This document shows, one piece after another, positions 17,431 to 26,951 of a stretch of DNA of 64,000 nucleotides. Numbering within the stretch: position 1 is the first letter of the stretch; each line of letters starts with the position of its first letter. The DNA lies in assembly GCF_001623875.1 (NCBI RefSeq), contig NZ_LWAE01000005.1:62001-126000 (forward strand). The letters are read 5' to 3'. The translations under genes and the position numbers were made by a program. This DNA is from Clostridium magnum DSM 2767 (GTDB lineage: Bacteria > Bacillota > Clostridia > Clostridiales > Clostridiaceae). The notes under the pieces were generated by a model. The model searched no databases and was not told the DNA's origin. It was given only the letters and a program-made list of their open reading frames with translations.

Positions 17431-17484
17431 GAGGTAGAAACTTAAATCAGATGGGGGTATTAGAGCTGCTAGTCATAGGATAAA
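17431..17484 (+). repeat. Dispersed repeat, short form (copy C), inside the ahb operon
   Basis: From GAGGTAGAAACTTAAATCAG to TAGTCATAGGATAAA, 54 bp. It lacks the inner hairpin block of the long copies. It is oriented against ahb transcription; its right end supplies the stop codon and the last few codons of ahbD. Confidence 0.75.
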
Positions 17485-18467
17485 GCTTTAGAGTATAGGC
17501 ATAAGTTTTCTGATGCCATATAATCTCCATTATTATAGTAGGCTGCTCTTGCTCTACAGCCACCACAGGATTTTTTATATTTACAGCTGCCGCAGCTTCC
17601 ACTATATTGTTGAGATCTTAGATTATTGAATAAACTACTATTCTTCCAAATATCATCAAAGGACTTTTCTCTCACGTTGCCAGCAACTTCATCTAAATAA
17701 GCACAAGCTTGCACATCACCACGAGGATTTATAATGCAGTAACTTATACCTGCAAGACATCCTCGCTTAAAGCGAATATCTGTGTTTAAACTCTGGGCAA
17801 TTCTTATAAATTGGGGAGCACAAGTAGGTTTTATCTCTATCTCTACCTGCTGTTGTTTTTTCATTATAGAAGTTAACAGTTCCTCATACTCTTCTGAATT
17901 TAGTAATTCATCTTTTATATTTTTACCTCTTCCAGTTGGTACAAGAAAGAAAATATGGTGAGCTGAAGCACCCACACCAACCGCAAAATCAGTTATACTA
18001 ATTATTTCACTTTTATTCCAATCCATAACAGTAGTATGGATTTGGAATCTAATTCCTGATTCCCGGCAATTTTTCATAGCACAAATAGTATGTCTGAAGG
18101 CGTCATTATAACCTCTAAAGTTATTATGTTTTTTTGCATCAAGACTATCCAGGCTTATACCTACAGCGGCAATACCAGCTTTTTTTAGTTCTTCTGCTGT
18201 TTTCTTAGAGATTAAGGTACCGTTGCTTCCAAGCACTGGCCTAAGGCCAGCCAGCCCGGCATAATTTATTAAATCGAAGATGTCCTCCCTCATCAGAGGT
18301 TCTCCGCCGGAAAATATCATTATCTTAAAACCAGTTGCTGCTATCTGATCTATAAGCAGTTTTGCTTCTTTTGTAGTCAGTTCACATTCAGATTCTTTAC
18401 CTGAGTCCCTATAGCAGTGATTGCATTTTAAATTGCATTTATTTGTAGTATTCCATGAAATAATCAA
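17469..18467 (-). CDS. ahbD: Heme b synthase AhbD (radical SAM, SPASM type)
   Basis: 332-residue radical SAM enzyme. The SAM-binding cluster motif CNLKCNHC begins at about residue 12, MIFSGGEPLMRED follows, and the C-terminal auxiliary cluster region has CSGSCGSCKYKKSCGGCRARA. AhbD oxidatively decarboxylates the two propionates of Fe-coproporphyrin III to vinyls, giving heme b. The start is TTG with GGAGG 7 nt upstream. The last residues (ALSYD) and the stop codon lie in a dispersed repeat, so the natural C-terminus may have been altered. AhbD versus AhbC was assigned from N-terminal type, length and gene order. Confidence 0.82.
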   Translation of the reverse strand: MIISWNTTNKCNLKCNHCYRDSGKESECELTTKEAKLLIDQIAATGFKIMIFSGGEPLMREDIFDLINYAGLAGLRPVLGSNGTLISKKTAEELKKAGIAAVGISLDSLDAKKHNNFRGYNDAFRHTICAMKNCRESGIRFQIHTTVMDWNKSEIISITDFAVGVGASAHHIFFLVPTGRGKNIKDELLNSEEYEELLTSIMKKQQQVEIEIKPTCAPQFIRIAQSLNTDIRFKRGCLAGISYCIINPRGDVQACAYLDEVAGNVREKSFDDIWKNSSLFNNLRSQQYSGSCGSCKYKKSCGGCRARAAYYNNGDYMASENLCLYSKALSYD

Positions 18468-18521
18468 TTTTTTACCTCCACATTTATATACCTAACATAA
18501 GTTAATGCTTGGTGTTGTTAT

Positions 18522-19685
18522 CTATAGACCAATTTCTTTATCTGTGAGATAGCAAGCAGGGTCCTCTGCCCAAAAGTCTCCAAATACTGATTCTGCTCGA
18601 GTTCTAAAGTTTCCATTACAGACATCAATCCATTTACATTTACTGCATCTGCCTTTAAGCAGAGCTTTTCTGTTTCTTAGTCCAGTCAAAATTTCATGGT
18701 TACTGTTTTTCCAAATTTTACTGAATTTTTTATCTCTAACATTTCCGAAGGTGTGCTGCCATGTAAACTGATCTGGATGTACGTTTCCATAAAAGTCCAC
18801 ATTGGCAAAAGCCATACCGGACCTGTTTCCACCATTAGTTTTTAGGAGATTTAATATTTTTTCTGACTTATCTCTAAATAGCTCCAAGGATCTTAAATAT
18901 GTGTAGATTCCATCTGCATGGTTATCTACAGTAAGTATTTCTACTTTTGGACCAAATTCTATTGATTTTCTTATAATTAAGTCTATAGCTTCTCTTGTTT
19001 CCTCTTTGGAAATATCTTCCTTTATTATTTTGTTTCCTCTACCGGAATACACTAAGTGGTAAAAGCAGACTCTTGGTATATTTTCTTCCTTAATCAAATT
19101 AAAAATATCTTCTAATTGGCTGTAGTTGTTTTTGTTTATAGTAAATCTAAGGCCCACTTTTTGGCCTACTTCCATGCAATTTCTTAAGCCTCTTAATGTA
19201 GTATCAAAGGAGCCTGAAACCCCTCTGAATTGGTCGTGCTTCGAACCTATTCCATCAAGGCTTATTCCAACATAGCTAACACTGATTTCCTTTAAGGTTT
19301 TGCATGTATCTTTATCTAAAAGAGTTCCGTTAGTTGATATGGTGCTTCTTATTTTTCTTTCTTTTGCATGACTCAGTATATCAAAAAAATTTTCACGCAT
19401 TAGTGGTTCGCCACCAGAAAACAATATTACAGGTACATTGAAATCTTTCAGGTCATCTATAAGCTCTTTGGCTTCTTTAAGAGTTAGTTCACCTTCGCAC
19501 TTTTTACTGTCTGAACTGGCATAGCAATGTTTACAGCTTAAATTACAGGTTTTTGTGCAATTCCAAGCAACTACAGGTCCTCTGCCGCTGCTTACGCCAT
19601 GCTTTTCAGAGGCAGCACCTTTTACATATCGTAGACTGTCTCCATAGTTTTTTGAATCACATAGAAGTTTAGTTATACTTATCAT
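18522..19685 (-). CDS. ahbC: Radical SAM protein AhbC (didecarboxysiroheme deacetylase)
   Basis: 387-residue radical SAM/SPASM protein. The N-terminal extension MISITKLLCD...YVKGA and PVVAWNCTKTCNLSCKHC are typical of the AhbC/NirJ branch. VILFSGGEPLMRENFF follows, and the C-terminal cysteines lie in KGRCSKCKWIDVCNGNFRTR with a late CYL. It removes the acetate side chains of didecarboxysiroheme to give Fe-coproporphyrin III. It is the first gene of the minus-strand ahbCDAB set, with a GAAGGATG site. Confidence 0.85.
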   Translation of the reverse strand: MISITKLLCDSKNYGDSLRYVKGAASEKHGVSSGRGPVVAWNCTKTCNLSCKHCYASSDSKKCEGELTLKEAKELIDDLKDFNVPVILFSGGEPLMRENFFDILSHAKERKIRSTISTNGTLLDKDTCKTLKEISVSYVGISLDGIGSKHDQFRGVSGSFDTTLRGLRNCMEVGQKVGLRFTINKNNYSQLEDIFNLIKEENIPRVCFYHLVYSGRGNKIIKEDISKEETREAIDLIIRKSIEFGPKVEILTVDNHADGIYTYLRSLELFRDKSEKILNLLKTNGGNRSGMAFANVDFYGNVHPDQFTWQHTFGNVRDKKFSKIWKNSNHEILTGLRNRKALLKGRCSKCKWIDVCNGNFRTRAESVFGDFWAEDPACYLTDKEIGL

Positions 19686-19891
19686 ACTTAGAAATCATCC
19701 TTCTTACATATTTTTGTATAATGTCAATATAGTAAAAGCTTTCATTAAACTATATATATGAAGTAATTTGATATATATAGTACTAGTTTGAATTTAAAAA
19801 GGCTACTAAAAATTAAGAATGGCGAAACTTTATATAAAAATAGTGGTATAATGGTATTTTAATAATACTATGATCTAAGGTGGGAGATTTT

Positions 19892-20611
19892 ATGAACGAA
19901 GAATTAAAACAAAGATGGATTCTAATAGGCAAAAAGATGCCTTCGCTATTTTTGGGCTTCTTTTTGTTTGCCATAGCAATACTTTTAACACTCCATTCTA
20001 ATTTAGGTATGAGCCCTTGGGACGTCCTCCATATTGGGATTGTAAAGCACAGTGATTTTACACTGGGGCAAGTATCGGAAATAGTGGGCTTTTTTATTTT
20101 GCTATTAGCATGCTTTTTAGGAACGATACCTGGACTTGGCAGTGTATGTAATATGATTTTTATAGGTGTATTTATTGATGTAATAAATAACTTTAATATT
20201 TTTAAAACACCTGAAACCTTATTTGGAAGAATAGTTATGCTTGTAGTGGGAGTACTCATTATGGGATGGGCAACTTACTTTTATTTAAGAGTGGAACTAG
20301 GAGCAGGTCCTAGAGATGGACTTATGGAGGGGTTAGTGAAAAAAATCAATAAGCCTCTTTGGATGATTAGAGGTACAATTGAAATGACAGCACTAATAGT
20401 TGGTTATTTTTTAGGAGGACCTGTTGGAGTAGGCACATTAATAACTGCATTTACAATAGGGTTTTCGGTGCAATGGGCATTTAAAATCGGAAAGTATGAT
20501 TCTAGGAATGCAAGTCATATGAATATGATTGATTTATATAAATATTTAACAATGAGAGATGTAACCTCCAACGACAGCTGTACAAATACTAATCAGAACT
20601 TAACTAAATAA
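19892..20611 (+). CDS. YczE/YyaS/YitT-family membrane protein
   Basis: 239 residues with about five transmembrane helices. SNLGMSPWDVLHIGI near residue 42 and VELGAGPRDGLMEGL near 138 are the paired Gly-rich motifs of the YczE-like family. The ATG at 19892 has GGTGGGAG in front; a GTG at 19880 is in frame but would place the site inside the gene. In Bacillus a relative is needed for surfactin production; here the role is unknown. It is divergent from ahbC and followed by a terminator. Confidence 0.82.
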   Translation: MNEELKQRWILIGKKMPSLFLGFFLFAIAILLTLHSNLGMSPWDVLHIGIVKHSDFTLGQVSEIVGFFILLLACFLGTIPGLGSVCNMIFIGVFIDVINNFNIFKTPETLFGRIVMLVVGVLIMGWATYFYLRVELGAGPRDGLMEGLVKKINKPLWMIRGTIEMTALIVGYFLGGPVGVGTLITAFTIGFSVQWAFKIGKYDSRNASHMNMIDLYKYLTMRDVTSNDSCTNTNQNLTK

Positions 20612-20619
20612 AGGAAGAT

Positions 20620-20654
20620 ATCCATCTAGAATTCAATTTTTAGGTGGATTTTTT
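20620..20654 (+). terminator. Terminator after the YczE-like gene
   Basis: ATCCATCTA pairs with TAGGTGGAT (one G-U) followed by TTTTTT. The rest of the gap up to 20957 holds repeat copy D and an A/T-rich promoter region. Confidence 0.8.
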
Positions 20655-20719
20655 AGTAAGGCATGGTATCTGTGGTTAATTATCCAGAGTACATGCCTTT
20701 TTGTAGTTGTCTTAATTAT

Positions 20720-20773
20720 TTTATCTGATGACTACCCGCACTGATACTCTCATCTGATTCAAATTTCCATTTC
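20720..20773 (-). repeat. Dispersed repeat, short form (copy D)
   Basis: On the minus strand it runs from GAAATGGAAATTTGAATCAG to TAGTCATCAGATAAA, 54 bp, with the inner block absent as in copies C and E. Confidence 0.75.
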
Positions 20774-20957
20774 GTATTTTTCTTTCTTATTTAATTTCTA
20801 ATATCTTATAAAAAGCACATAAAAATTCATGAATTAATATTATATAGTTCCGTTTTTTACAATATTGTTAAAATAATTAATGATATATTATTAATATGAT
20901 TAATACAAGTTGTATAAATTATTAAAATCATAAATTCAAATAAAGGAGGAATAAAAA

Positions 20958-22328
20958 TTGGATAATAACTTAAATTTAGAATCTTTTGGCTACAGCCAAG
21001 AACTAAAAAAAGCATTATCGTTAAAGGACTTGGTGATTTTCGGAATAGTCTTTATGGGGCCAGTGTCTGTTATGACACTATTTGGTATAATGCATGTCAC
21101 ATCCCAAGGTCACGCAGTTCTATCTTATTTAGTTGCTTTTGTAGCCATGCTGTTTACAGCCTATAGTTATGGTGAGATGGTAACAGCATTTCCTATAGCC
21201 GGATCTACCTATAGTTATACTCAAAGAGCGGTTAATCCTAAGCTTGGATTTTTATCCGGATGGGTAATGATATTAGACTATGTTCTAATTCCTATGCTGC
21301 TATATTTAATTAGTGCAAGTTTTGCCAACGCAATAATTCCACAAATACCTATATGGGGATGGGTATTAATCTATGCTATACCTGTTACAATAATAAACTT
21401 AATAGGAGTAGAAGTTGCAGCTAAGGCAAACCTTATAATGACAATTATTATGTTTGCTGCTGTCATAGCCTTTGTAGTTTTAGCATTAAAGTATATGATT
21501 ACTGGAAATGTAGGTGCCGGAGTTTCTATGGCTGCAATATACAACAAAGATACATTTGCCTTTAAAGCTCTAGTAAGTGGTTCAGCAGTAGCGGTTGTTT
21601 CATATTTAGGTTTTGATGCTATAACAACACTATCGGAGGAAACTAACGTTGGAGGTAAGAAAATAGGATTGGCAATTATGATAGCTTGCCTTATTCAAAC
21701 CCTTGTTTATGTTATAGTTGCATTTTTGGCTACACTTGTAATTCCAGATTATAATCAGATAGCTAGTCCGGATACAGTTTTCTTTGATATAGCTTCAAAG
21801 GTTGGAGGCAGCTTCCTGCAAATATTTGTAACTGTTGTAATTATGATTGCAGGGGTAGGAACATCCTTAGCAGGACAGTCAGCTGCCAGTCGTTTATTGT
21901 ATGGCATGGGTAGGGATAAGGTTATTCCTGAAAAAATATTTTCTTATCTTCATCCTAAATTTAAAACACCTTTCAACAGTATATTATTTATCTCAATAAT
22001 AGGTACTGCTGGAGCACTGTTTTTAGATGTAACAACAGTATCGGAGTTAACTGCTTTCGGAGGGTTATTCGGATTTACCTGTGTAAATTTATCAGTTATA
22101 GTCTATTACTACTTTAAAAATAAGAGTGGAAAAGTAGTAAGGCATTTAATTGTACCATTACTTGGAATGTGTGTTTGTGTGTATATATTACTAGGACTTT
22201 CTACTATTTCAAAAATTGTAGGATTTACGTGGATGGGATTAGGTGTAGTATACCTTTTAATTAGATGTAGCCTATCAGAAGACTTTAAGAAAAATATTGC
22301 AAGTATTAATTTTCAACAAGCATCCTAG
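20958..22328 (+). CDS. APC-family amino acid permease
   Basis: 456-residue transporter with about 12 helices. The N-terminal LSLKDLVIFGIVFMGP motif, an unwound TM1 segment, the YSYTQRAVNPKLGFLSGW segment near residue 87 and SYLGFDAITTLSEET near 213 are standard for APC amino acid importers. The start is TTG with AAAGGAGGA at proper spacing. It is the first gene of the operon running to the RidA gene and probably imports the substrate that the following dehydrogenase oxidises. Confidence 0.85.
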   Translation: MDNNLNLESFGYSQELKKALSLKDLVIFGIVFMGPVSVMTLFGIMHVTSQGHAVLSYLVAFVAMLFTAYSYGEMVTAFPIAGSTYSYTQRAVNPKLGFLSGWVMILDYVLIPMLLYLISASFANAIIPQIPIWGWVLIYAIPVTIINLIGVEVAAKANLIMTIIMFAAVIAFVVLALKYMITGNVGAGVSMAAIYNKDTFAFKALVSGSAVAVVSYLGFDAITTLSEETNVGGKKIGLAIMIACLIQTLVYVIVAFLATLVIPDYNQIASPDTVFFDIASKVGGSFLQIFVTVVIMIAGVGTSLAGQSAASRLLYGMGRDKVIPEKIFSYLHPKFKTPFNSILFISIIGTAGALFLDVTTVSELTAFGGLFGFTCVNLSVIVYYYFKNKSGKVVRHLIVPLLGMCVCVYILLGLSTISKIVGFTWMGLGVVYLLIRCSLSEDFKKNIASINFQQAS

Positions 22329-22369
22329 TATTTCATTAATGAAATTTATACTTTATTGGGGGGAAAATT

Positions 22370-23506
22370 ATGAAAGAAACAAAAATAGATTTTATTTATT
22401 TAAATGAAAAAGACATGATTAAAGCAGGAGTTAAAGATATGGCTGGTTGTGTTGAGGCAATGGAGGAAATGTTCAAATTATTAAAAATGGGCGATTACCG
22501 TATGGGTGGCCCTAACGGAAATTCACATGGTGTAATGGTTACTTTTCCAGAAAGTCCAGAGTTTATCAATATGCCGAAGGATGGTCCAGACAGAAGATTT
22601 ATGGCCATGCCAGCATATCTTGGTGGAAAATTCGATATGATGGGTATGAAATGGTATGGTTCTAATGTTGAAAATAAGGGCAAAGGTTTTCCAAGATCAA
22701 TTCTTATGCTTACATTAAATGACAAAGACACAGGGGCACCACTTGCATACATGTCAGCTAACATTTTAAGTGCTTACAGAACAGGAGCTGTTCCAGGTGT
22801 TGGTGTAAAATATTTCTCAAAAGAAGACTCAAAAGTTGTTGGTATAATTGGGCCTGGTGTTATGAGCAAAACTGCATTTGCAGCTACAATGGCAGTAAGA
22901 TCAGGAATTGAAACTGTTAAAATCAAAGGCAGAAGCCTGAAATCAATAGATGGTTTCATTAAATATTTGAATGAGGATTATCCACAGATAAAGGATATAA
23001 GGGTAGTTGAAACAATTGAAGAGGCAGTAAGAGACAGTGATATTGTACATGTTGCAACTTCAAGTCCAACAGGAGATCCAAGTCAGTATCCATATATTAA
23101 TGAAGGATGGATTAAACCAGGTGCACTTTTATGCTGCCCAGCTGCTGCAAGATTTGATGATGACTTTATCTTAAACAGAGCAAGAACTGTAACAGATAAT
23201 ATCGAATTATATGAAGCTTGGGCTGAAGAAATGATTTATCCAGCATACAACACAATTCCAATTCCAGCTGTTCATTGTATGGATCTCATAAAAGAAAGAA
23301 AGATGACTAGAGATCAGATTGATGATTTAGGGGATGTGTTAATGGGAAAAATTCCAGCAAAACGTAAAGAAGAGGAAGTTGTGATCTACTCTGTTGGTGG
23401 TATGCCAATTGAAGACGTTGCATGGGGAACAATTGTATATAGAAACGCAATTGAAAAGGGAATTGGCGTTAAATTAAACCTATGGGATGTACCGGAGCTT
23501 GCATAA
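22370..23506 (+). CDS. Ornithine cyclodeaminase/mu-crystallin family protein
   Basis: 378-residue NAD(P)-binding protein. SAYRTGAVPGVGVKYF near residue 132 is the family's substrate-loop region and VVGIIGPGVMSKTAF near 152 the Rossmann nucleotide-binding turn. Members reduce or cyclise imino/amino acids; a close clostridial branch is annotated in databases as tyramine oxidase subunit B. Here it lies between a permease and an FAD/Fe-S dehydrogenase, so it probably acts on the imine/keto product of the amine oxidation. The exact reaction is not shown by the sequence. Confidence 0.78.
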   Translation: MKETKIDFIYLNEKDMIKAGVKDMAGCVEAMEEMFKLLKMGDYRMGGPNGNSHGVMVTFPESPEFINMPKDGPDRRFMAMPAYLGGKFDMMGMKWYGSNVENKGKGFPRSILMLTLNDKDTGAPLAYMSANILSAYRTGAVPGVGVKYFSKEDSKVVGIIGPGVMSKTAFAATMAVRSGIETVKIKGRSLKSIDGFIKYLNEDYPQIKDIRVVETIEEAVRDSDIVHVATSSPTGDPSQYPYINEGWIKPGALLCCPAAARFDDDFILNRARTVTDNIELYEAWAEEMIYPAYNTIPIPAVHCMDLIKERKMTRDQIDDLGDVLMGKIPAKRKEEEVVIYSVGGMPIEDVAWGTIVYRNAIEKGIGVKLNLWDVPELA

Positions 23507-23540
23507 TTTTACAGTATAAGTTTAGAAGGAGATGATTTAG

Positions 23541-23855
23541 ATGAGGATCACAGAACATCCAATTTTAGGTGAAGCTAATAAAGGGCATTTAGTGACTTTT
23601 GATTTTGATGGAAAAATATTAGAAGGATATGAAGGAGAACCAATAGCTGCAGCGCTAAAGGCAGCAGGTGTAATGGTTCATAGGCATACAAAGAAAGGAG
23701 ATTCTCCAAGAGGCATATTTTGTGCTATTGGAAGATGTACAGACTGTGTCATGGTAGTTGATGGCAAACCTAATGTAAGAACTTGCGTAACTCCTCTTGT
23801 GGAAGGTATGAAGGTTCAAACTCAGTACGGTGTTTCTGCAAAAGAACAGGATTAA
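23541..23855 (+). CDS. Small [2Fe-2S] subunit of an amino acid/amine dehydrogenase (HcnA/OoxA type)
   Basis: 104-residue ferredoxin-fold protein. CAIGRCTDCVMVVDG near residue 55 and RTCVTPL near 77 supply the cluster cysteines typical of HcnA-like subunits. It is the electron-transfer partner for the two FAD subunits that follow. The start has AGAAGGAGATG. Confidence 0.85.
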   Translation: MRITEHPILGEANKGHLVTFDFDGKILEGYEGEPIAAALKAAGVMVHRHTKKGDSPRGIFCAIGRCTDCVMVVDGKPNVRTCVTPLVEGMKVQTQYGVSAKEQD

Positions 23856-23880
23856 ACTTTAGGAAAGGATAGGTAGTTCT

Positions 23881-25458
23881 ATGAAAAGATATGATGTAAT
23901 AGTAGTTGGTGCGGGACCTGCAGGACTTTCCGCGGCTATAGAAGCAGCAAAAAGAGGACTAAAGGTTGTTGTATTTGATGAAAATTCTAAACCAGGCGGA
24001 CAATTATTTAAACAAATTCATAAATTTTTTGGTTCTAAAGAGCATAGAGCTAAAATTAGAGGCTTTAAAATAGGTGAGGAGCTTTTGAAGGAAGCAGAGG
24101 AAGCAGGAGTAGAGGTTGTACTTAATGCCATAGTAATGGGGTTATTTTTAGATAAAGAAATAACTGTAAATATAAATGATGAAGTTGTCCATTATAAGGG
24201 AGATGCAATTATAGTGGCAACAGGTGCCTCCGAAAATATGGTTACCTTTGATGGATGGACTCTTCCAGGAGTTATAGGTGCAGGGGCAGCGCAGACTATG
24301 ATGAATCTTCATAGCGTAAAGCCGGGAAAGAAAATACTTATGCTTGGAAGTGGAAATGTTGGTGTGGTTGTTGGCTATCAGCTTCTACAGTCAGGCTGTG
24401 AAGTGGTTGCCATTGTAGATGCAGCGCCTAAAATTGGTGGCTATGGCGTTCATGCAGCAAAGGTAGCAAGATGTGGAGTGCCCTTTTATTTGTCTCATAC
24501 CATAATTAAGGCAGAAGGAGACCAATTTGTAACAGGAGTTACTATTGGTGAGGTAGATAATAAGTGGCAGGTAATACCAGGAACAGAGAAATATTTTGAG
24601 GTTGATACCATATGTCTTGCAGTAGGTCTTTCTCCTATGTCACAGCTTCTTAAAATGGCTGGATGTAATATGGAGGAAAATCCTAAAAAGGGAGGATTTG
24701 TTCCTCTTTGCGATGAATATGGTGAAACTTCCATTCCAGGCATATTCGTAGCAGGAGATGTATCTGGAATTGAAGAAGCAAGTTCAGCTATGATTGAGGG
24801 AAGAATTTCTGGTGTAGCAGCCGCTTATAAATTAGGATTTATTGATAAAGAAGAACTAGAAGTAAAAGTAGGAGAATTAGAAAAGGCACTGCTTAGTTTG
24901 AGACAGGGAATGTTCGGTCCTGAAAATAAAGGAAAAGATATGGATAAAACAGAGGAAGGCTATGATGTTTCAATAAATCTTTTGAAGAAGGGGTACTTAA
25001 CAGAAGAAGAAGTAGTGAAATATCCAGGAGTAAAATCTATTAAAGAAATTCATCCAGTAATAGAATGCTCACAAAACATTCCTTGTAATCCATGTCAGGA
25101 TGCCTGTCCGAAGAACTGCATTAAAATTGGAGAAAAAATCACATCTCTTCCTATTGTAGATGAAGAATCAAAATGTATTGGATGTGGATTATGTGTAGCA
25201 TCCTGTTCAGGTCAATCAATATTCCTTGTAAATGAAGATTATGAAGAAGGATATACCTCTGTAACACTTCCTTATGAATTTTTACCATTACCCGAAAAAG
25301 GTGTTAAAGGTGTTGCTCTAGGCAGAAGCGGACAAGAGGTTTGCGAAGCAGAGGTTGTGGAAATTAAATCACTTTCTGCCTTTGACCATACACATCTATT
25401 AACGATAAAGGTTCCTAAAGATATGGGAATGAAAGCCAGATTTTTCAAGCAGGTCTAG
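23881..25458 (+). CDS. FAD-dependent dehydrogenase subunit with C-terminal 4Fe-4S clusters (HcnB type)
   Basis: 525 residues. The N-terminal FAD dinucleotide fold is VVGAGPAGLSAAIEAAKRG and a second nucleotide fold (MLGSGNVGVVVGYQLL) lies near residue 157. GIFVAGDVSGIEEASSAMIEG is the late FAD motif. Near residue 400 a ferredoxin-like segment (CSQNIPCNPCQDACPKNC, CIGCGLCVASC) binds one or two 4Fe-4S clusters, an extension seen in anaerobic clostridial versions. With the small [2Fe-2S] subunit and the following oxidase-like subunit it should oxidise an amine or amino acid. Confidence 0.83.
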   Translation: MKRYDVIVVGAGPAGLSAAIEAAKRGLKVVVFDENSKPGGQLFKQIHKFFGSKEHRAKIRGFKIGEELLKEAEEAGVEVVLNAIVMGLFLDKEITVNINDEVVHYKGDAIIVATGASENMVTFDGWTLPGVIGAGAAQTMMNLHSVKPGKKILMLGSGNVGVVVGYQLLQSGCEVVAIVDAAPKIGGYGVHAAKVARCGVPFYLSHTIIKAEGDQFVTGVTIGEVDNKWQVIPGTEKYFEVDTICLAVGLSPMSQLLKMAGCNMEENPKKGGFVPLCDEYGETSIPGIFVAGDVSGIEEASSAMIEGRISGVAAAYKLGFIDKEELEVKVGELEKALLSLRQGMFGPENKGKDMDKTEEGYDVSINLLKKGYLTEEEVVKYPGVKSIKEIHPVIECSQNIPCNPCQDACPKNCIKIGEKITSLPIVDEESKCIGCGLCVASCSGQSIFLVNEDYEEGYTSVTLPYEFLPLPEKGVKGVALGRSGQEVCEAEVVEIKSLSAFDHTHLLTIKVPKDMGMKARFFKQV

Positions 25459-25469
25459 GAGGTAAGATT

Positions 25470-25799
25470 ATGAGTAAAGTAAATGATAGATCAAGAGACA
25501 TAGGTGAATTTGTGGTGCAGTCTGATGATGATATGATAATCTGCCGCTGCGAGGAAATTACAAAGGGAGAAATCAGAAAATCAGTACATGATGGGATGTT
25601 TACCATTACAGAGATAAGAAGATATTTAAGAACAGGTATGGGACTATGTCAGGGTCAGACCTGTGGTAAATTAGTAAAGGGTATTGTGGCAAGGGAATTA
25701 GGAGTTTCACCTTCAGAGCTGGAATCAGCAATGTCACGGGCACCTATGAGACCTATAGAAATGAAAGTTTTTGCAAAGGAAGAAAGGAGAGGAAAATAG
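25470..25799 (+). CDS. BFD-like [2Fe-2S] protein
   Basis: 109 residues with the bacterioferritin-associated ferredoxin fold: ICRCEEITKGEIRKSV near residue 24 and GLCQGQTCGKLV near 58 give the four cysteines. In related HcnB/OoxA dehydrogenases this domain is fused to the FAD subunit; here it is a separate gene 11 nt downstream. It ends 1 nt before the next start codon, so it is translationally coupled. Confidence 0.85.
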   Translation: MSKVNDRSRDIGEFVVQSDDDMIICRCEEITKGEIRKSVHDGMFTITEIRRYLRTGMGLCQGQTCGKLVKGIVARELGVSPSELESAMSRAPMRPIEMKVFAKEERRGK

Positions 25800-25800
25800 C

Positions 25801-26928
25801 ATGAAAAATTGTGCTGATGTAATAATTATCGGAAGTGGCGTAATTGGCAATGCTGCAGCATACTATTTAGCGAAAAAAGGCTGTTCTGTTATTGTCCTCG
25901 AGAAAAGCGACAGTATTGGTGATGGAGGTTCCACAAGAAATGGTGGAGGAGTCCGTCAGTCAGGACGTGACAAAAGAGAGCTTCCCCTTGCCATGTATGG
26001 AGTAAAAAATCTATGGCCAACATTGTCAGAGGAACTTGAGATGGATGTGGAATATTATCAAGATGGTAATTTAAGACTTGGTAAAACAGAAGAGCATATT
26101 AATATTTTAAATAATCTTAGCAAGAATGCCAGTGATTGCGGCCTAGATGTAAGAATGATTTCCGGTGATGAGGCCAGAAAGATTTGCCCATATCTTTCAG
26201 AAGAAGTTATTGGTGCAAGCTGGTGTCCTACTGATGGACATGCAAATCCATTGCTAACAACTCTAGCGTATTACCGTAAAGGAAGACAATTAGGAGTACG
26301 TTTCATAACTGGGGAAGAGGTTATTGAGATAAAGAAAATAAAGGGAAAAGCGAGGCAGGTAGTAACTCTAAATAATGTATATGAAGGAGAAAATATTATT
26401 CTTGCTGCGGGCTATGAAAGCCGTAAAATAGCTTCTACCTTTGGAATTGACATTCCTATGAATAAGGTTTTATTGGAGGTTCTAGTTACAGAAGCGCAGC
26501 CTCCTATGTTTTATCAAATGTTAGGTACTGCAGCAGCGGACTTTTATGGTCATCAAAGTAAGCATGGGTCCTTTGTTTTTGGAGGTTCCTCCGGGTATGA
26601 AGCTTTTAATAAAGATAATGGAACACCAACTACATCCAGTATTACATCATCCGCTATCTGCCGTGGTATCCTGAAGTATTTTCCGGTACTTCAGGATGCA
26701 AAAATTGTACGTACCTGGGCAGGTTGGATAGATGACTGTGTAGATCATGTACCAGTTATAAGCTTTGTAGAAGAAGTTCCAGGACTTATACTTGCAAGTG
26801 CATTTTCAGGCCATGGATTTGGAATATCTCCAACGGTAGGTATGCTTTTATCTGAAATGGTAGTAGAAGGGAAGCCATCTCTTGATTTAAGTGCTTTTCG
26901 TTATGATAGATTCAAAGCAAAAATTTAA
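25801..26928 (+). CDS. FAD-dependent amino acid/amine oxidoreductase, catalytic subunit (HcnC/DadA/SoxB type)
   Basis: 375-residue DAO-fold flavoprotein. VIIIGSGVIGNAAAYYLAKKG begins at residue 8 in the FAD fold, STRNGGGVRQSGRD is the ribityl/flavin loop, and SGHGFGISPTVGMLLSEMV is the C-terminal FAD motif. ATG 25801 is chosen over an in-frame upstream start inside the BFD gene because GGAGAGG lies directly ahead. It is probably the subunit that oxidises the amino compound and passes electrons to the HcnA/HcnB-like partners. Confidence 0.83.
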   Translation: MKNCADVIIIGSGVIGNAAAYYLAKKGCSVIVLEKSDSIGDGGSTRNGGGVRQSGRDKRELPLAMYGVKNLWPTLSEELEMDVEYYQDGNLRLGKTEEHINILNNLSKNASDCGLDVRMISGDEARKICPYLSEEVIGASWCPTDGHANPLLTTLAYYRKGRQLGVRFITGEEVIEIKKIKGKARQVVTLNNVYEGENIILAAGYESRKIASTFGIDIPMNKVLLEVLVTEAQPPMFYQMLGTAAADFYGHQSKHGSFVFGGSSGYEAFNKDNGTPTTSSITSSAICRGILKYFPVLQDAKIVRTWAGWIDDCVDHVPVISFVEEVPGLILASAFSGHGFGISPTVGMLLSEMVVEGKPSLDLSAFRYDRFKAKI

Positions 26929-26951
26929 TATTTTCAAGAAGGAGAATTTAT

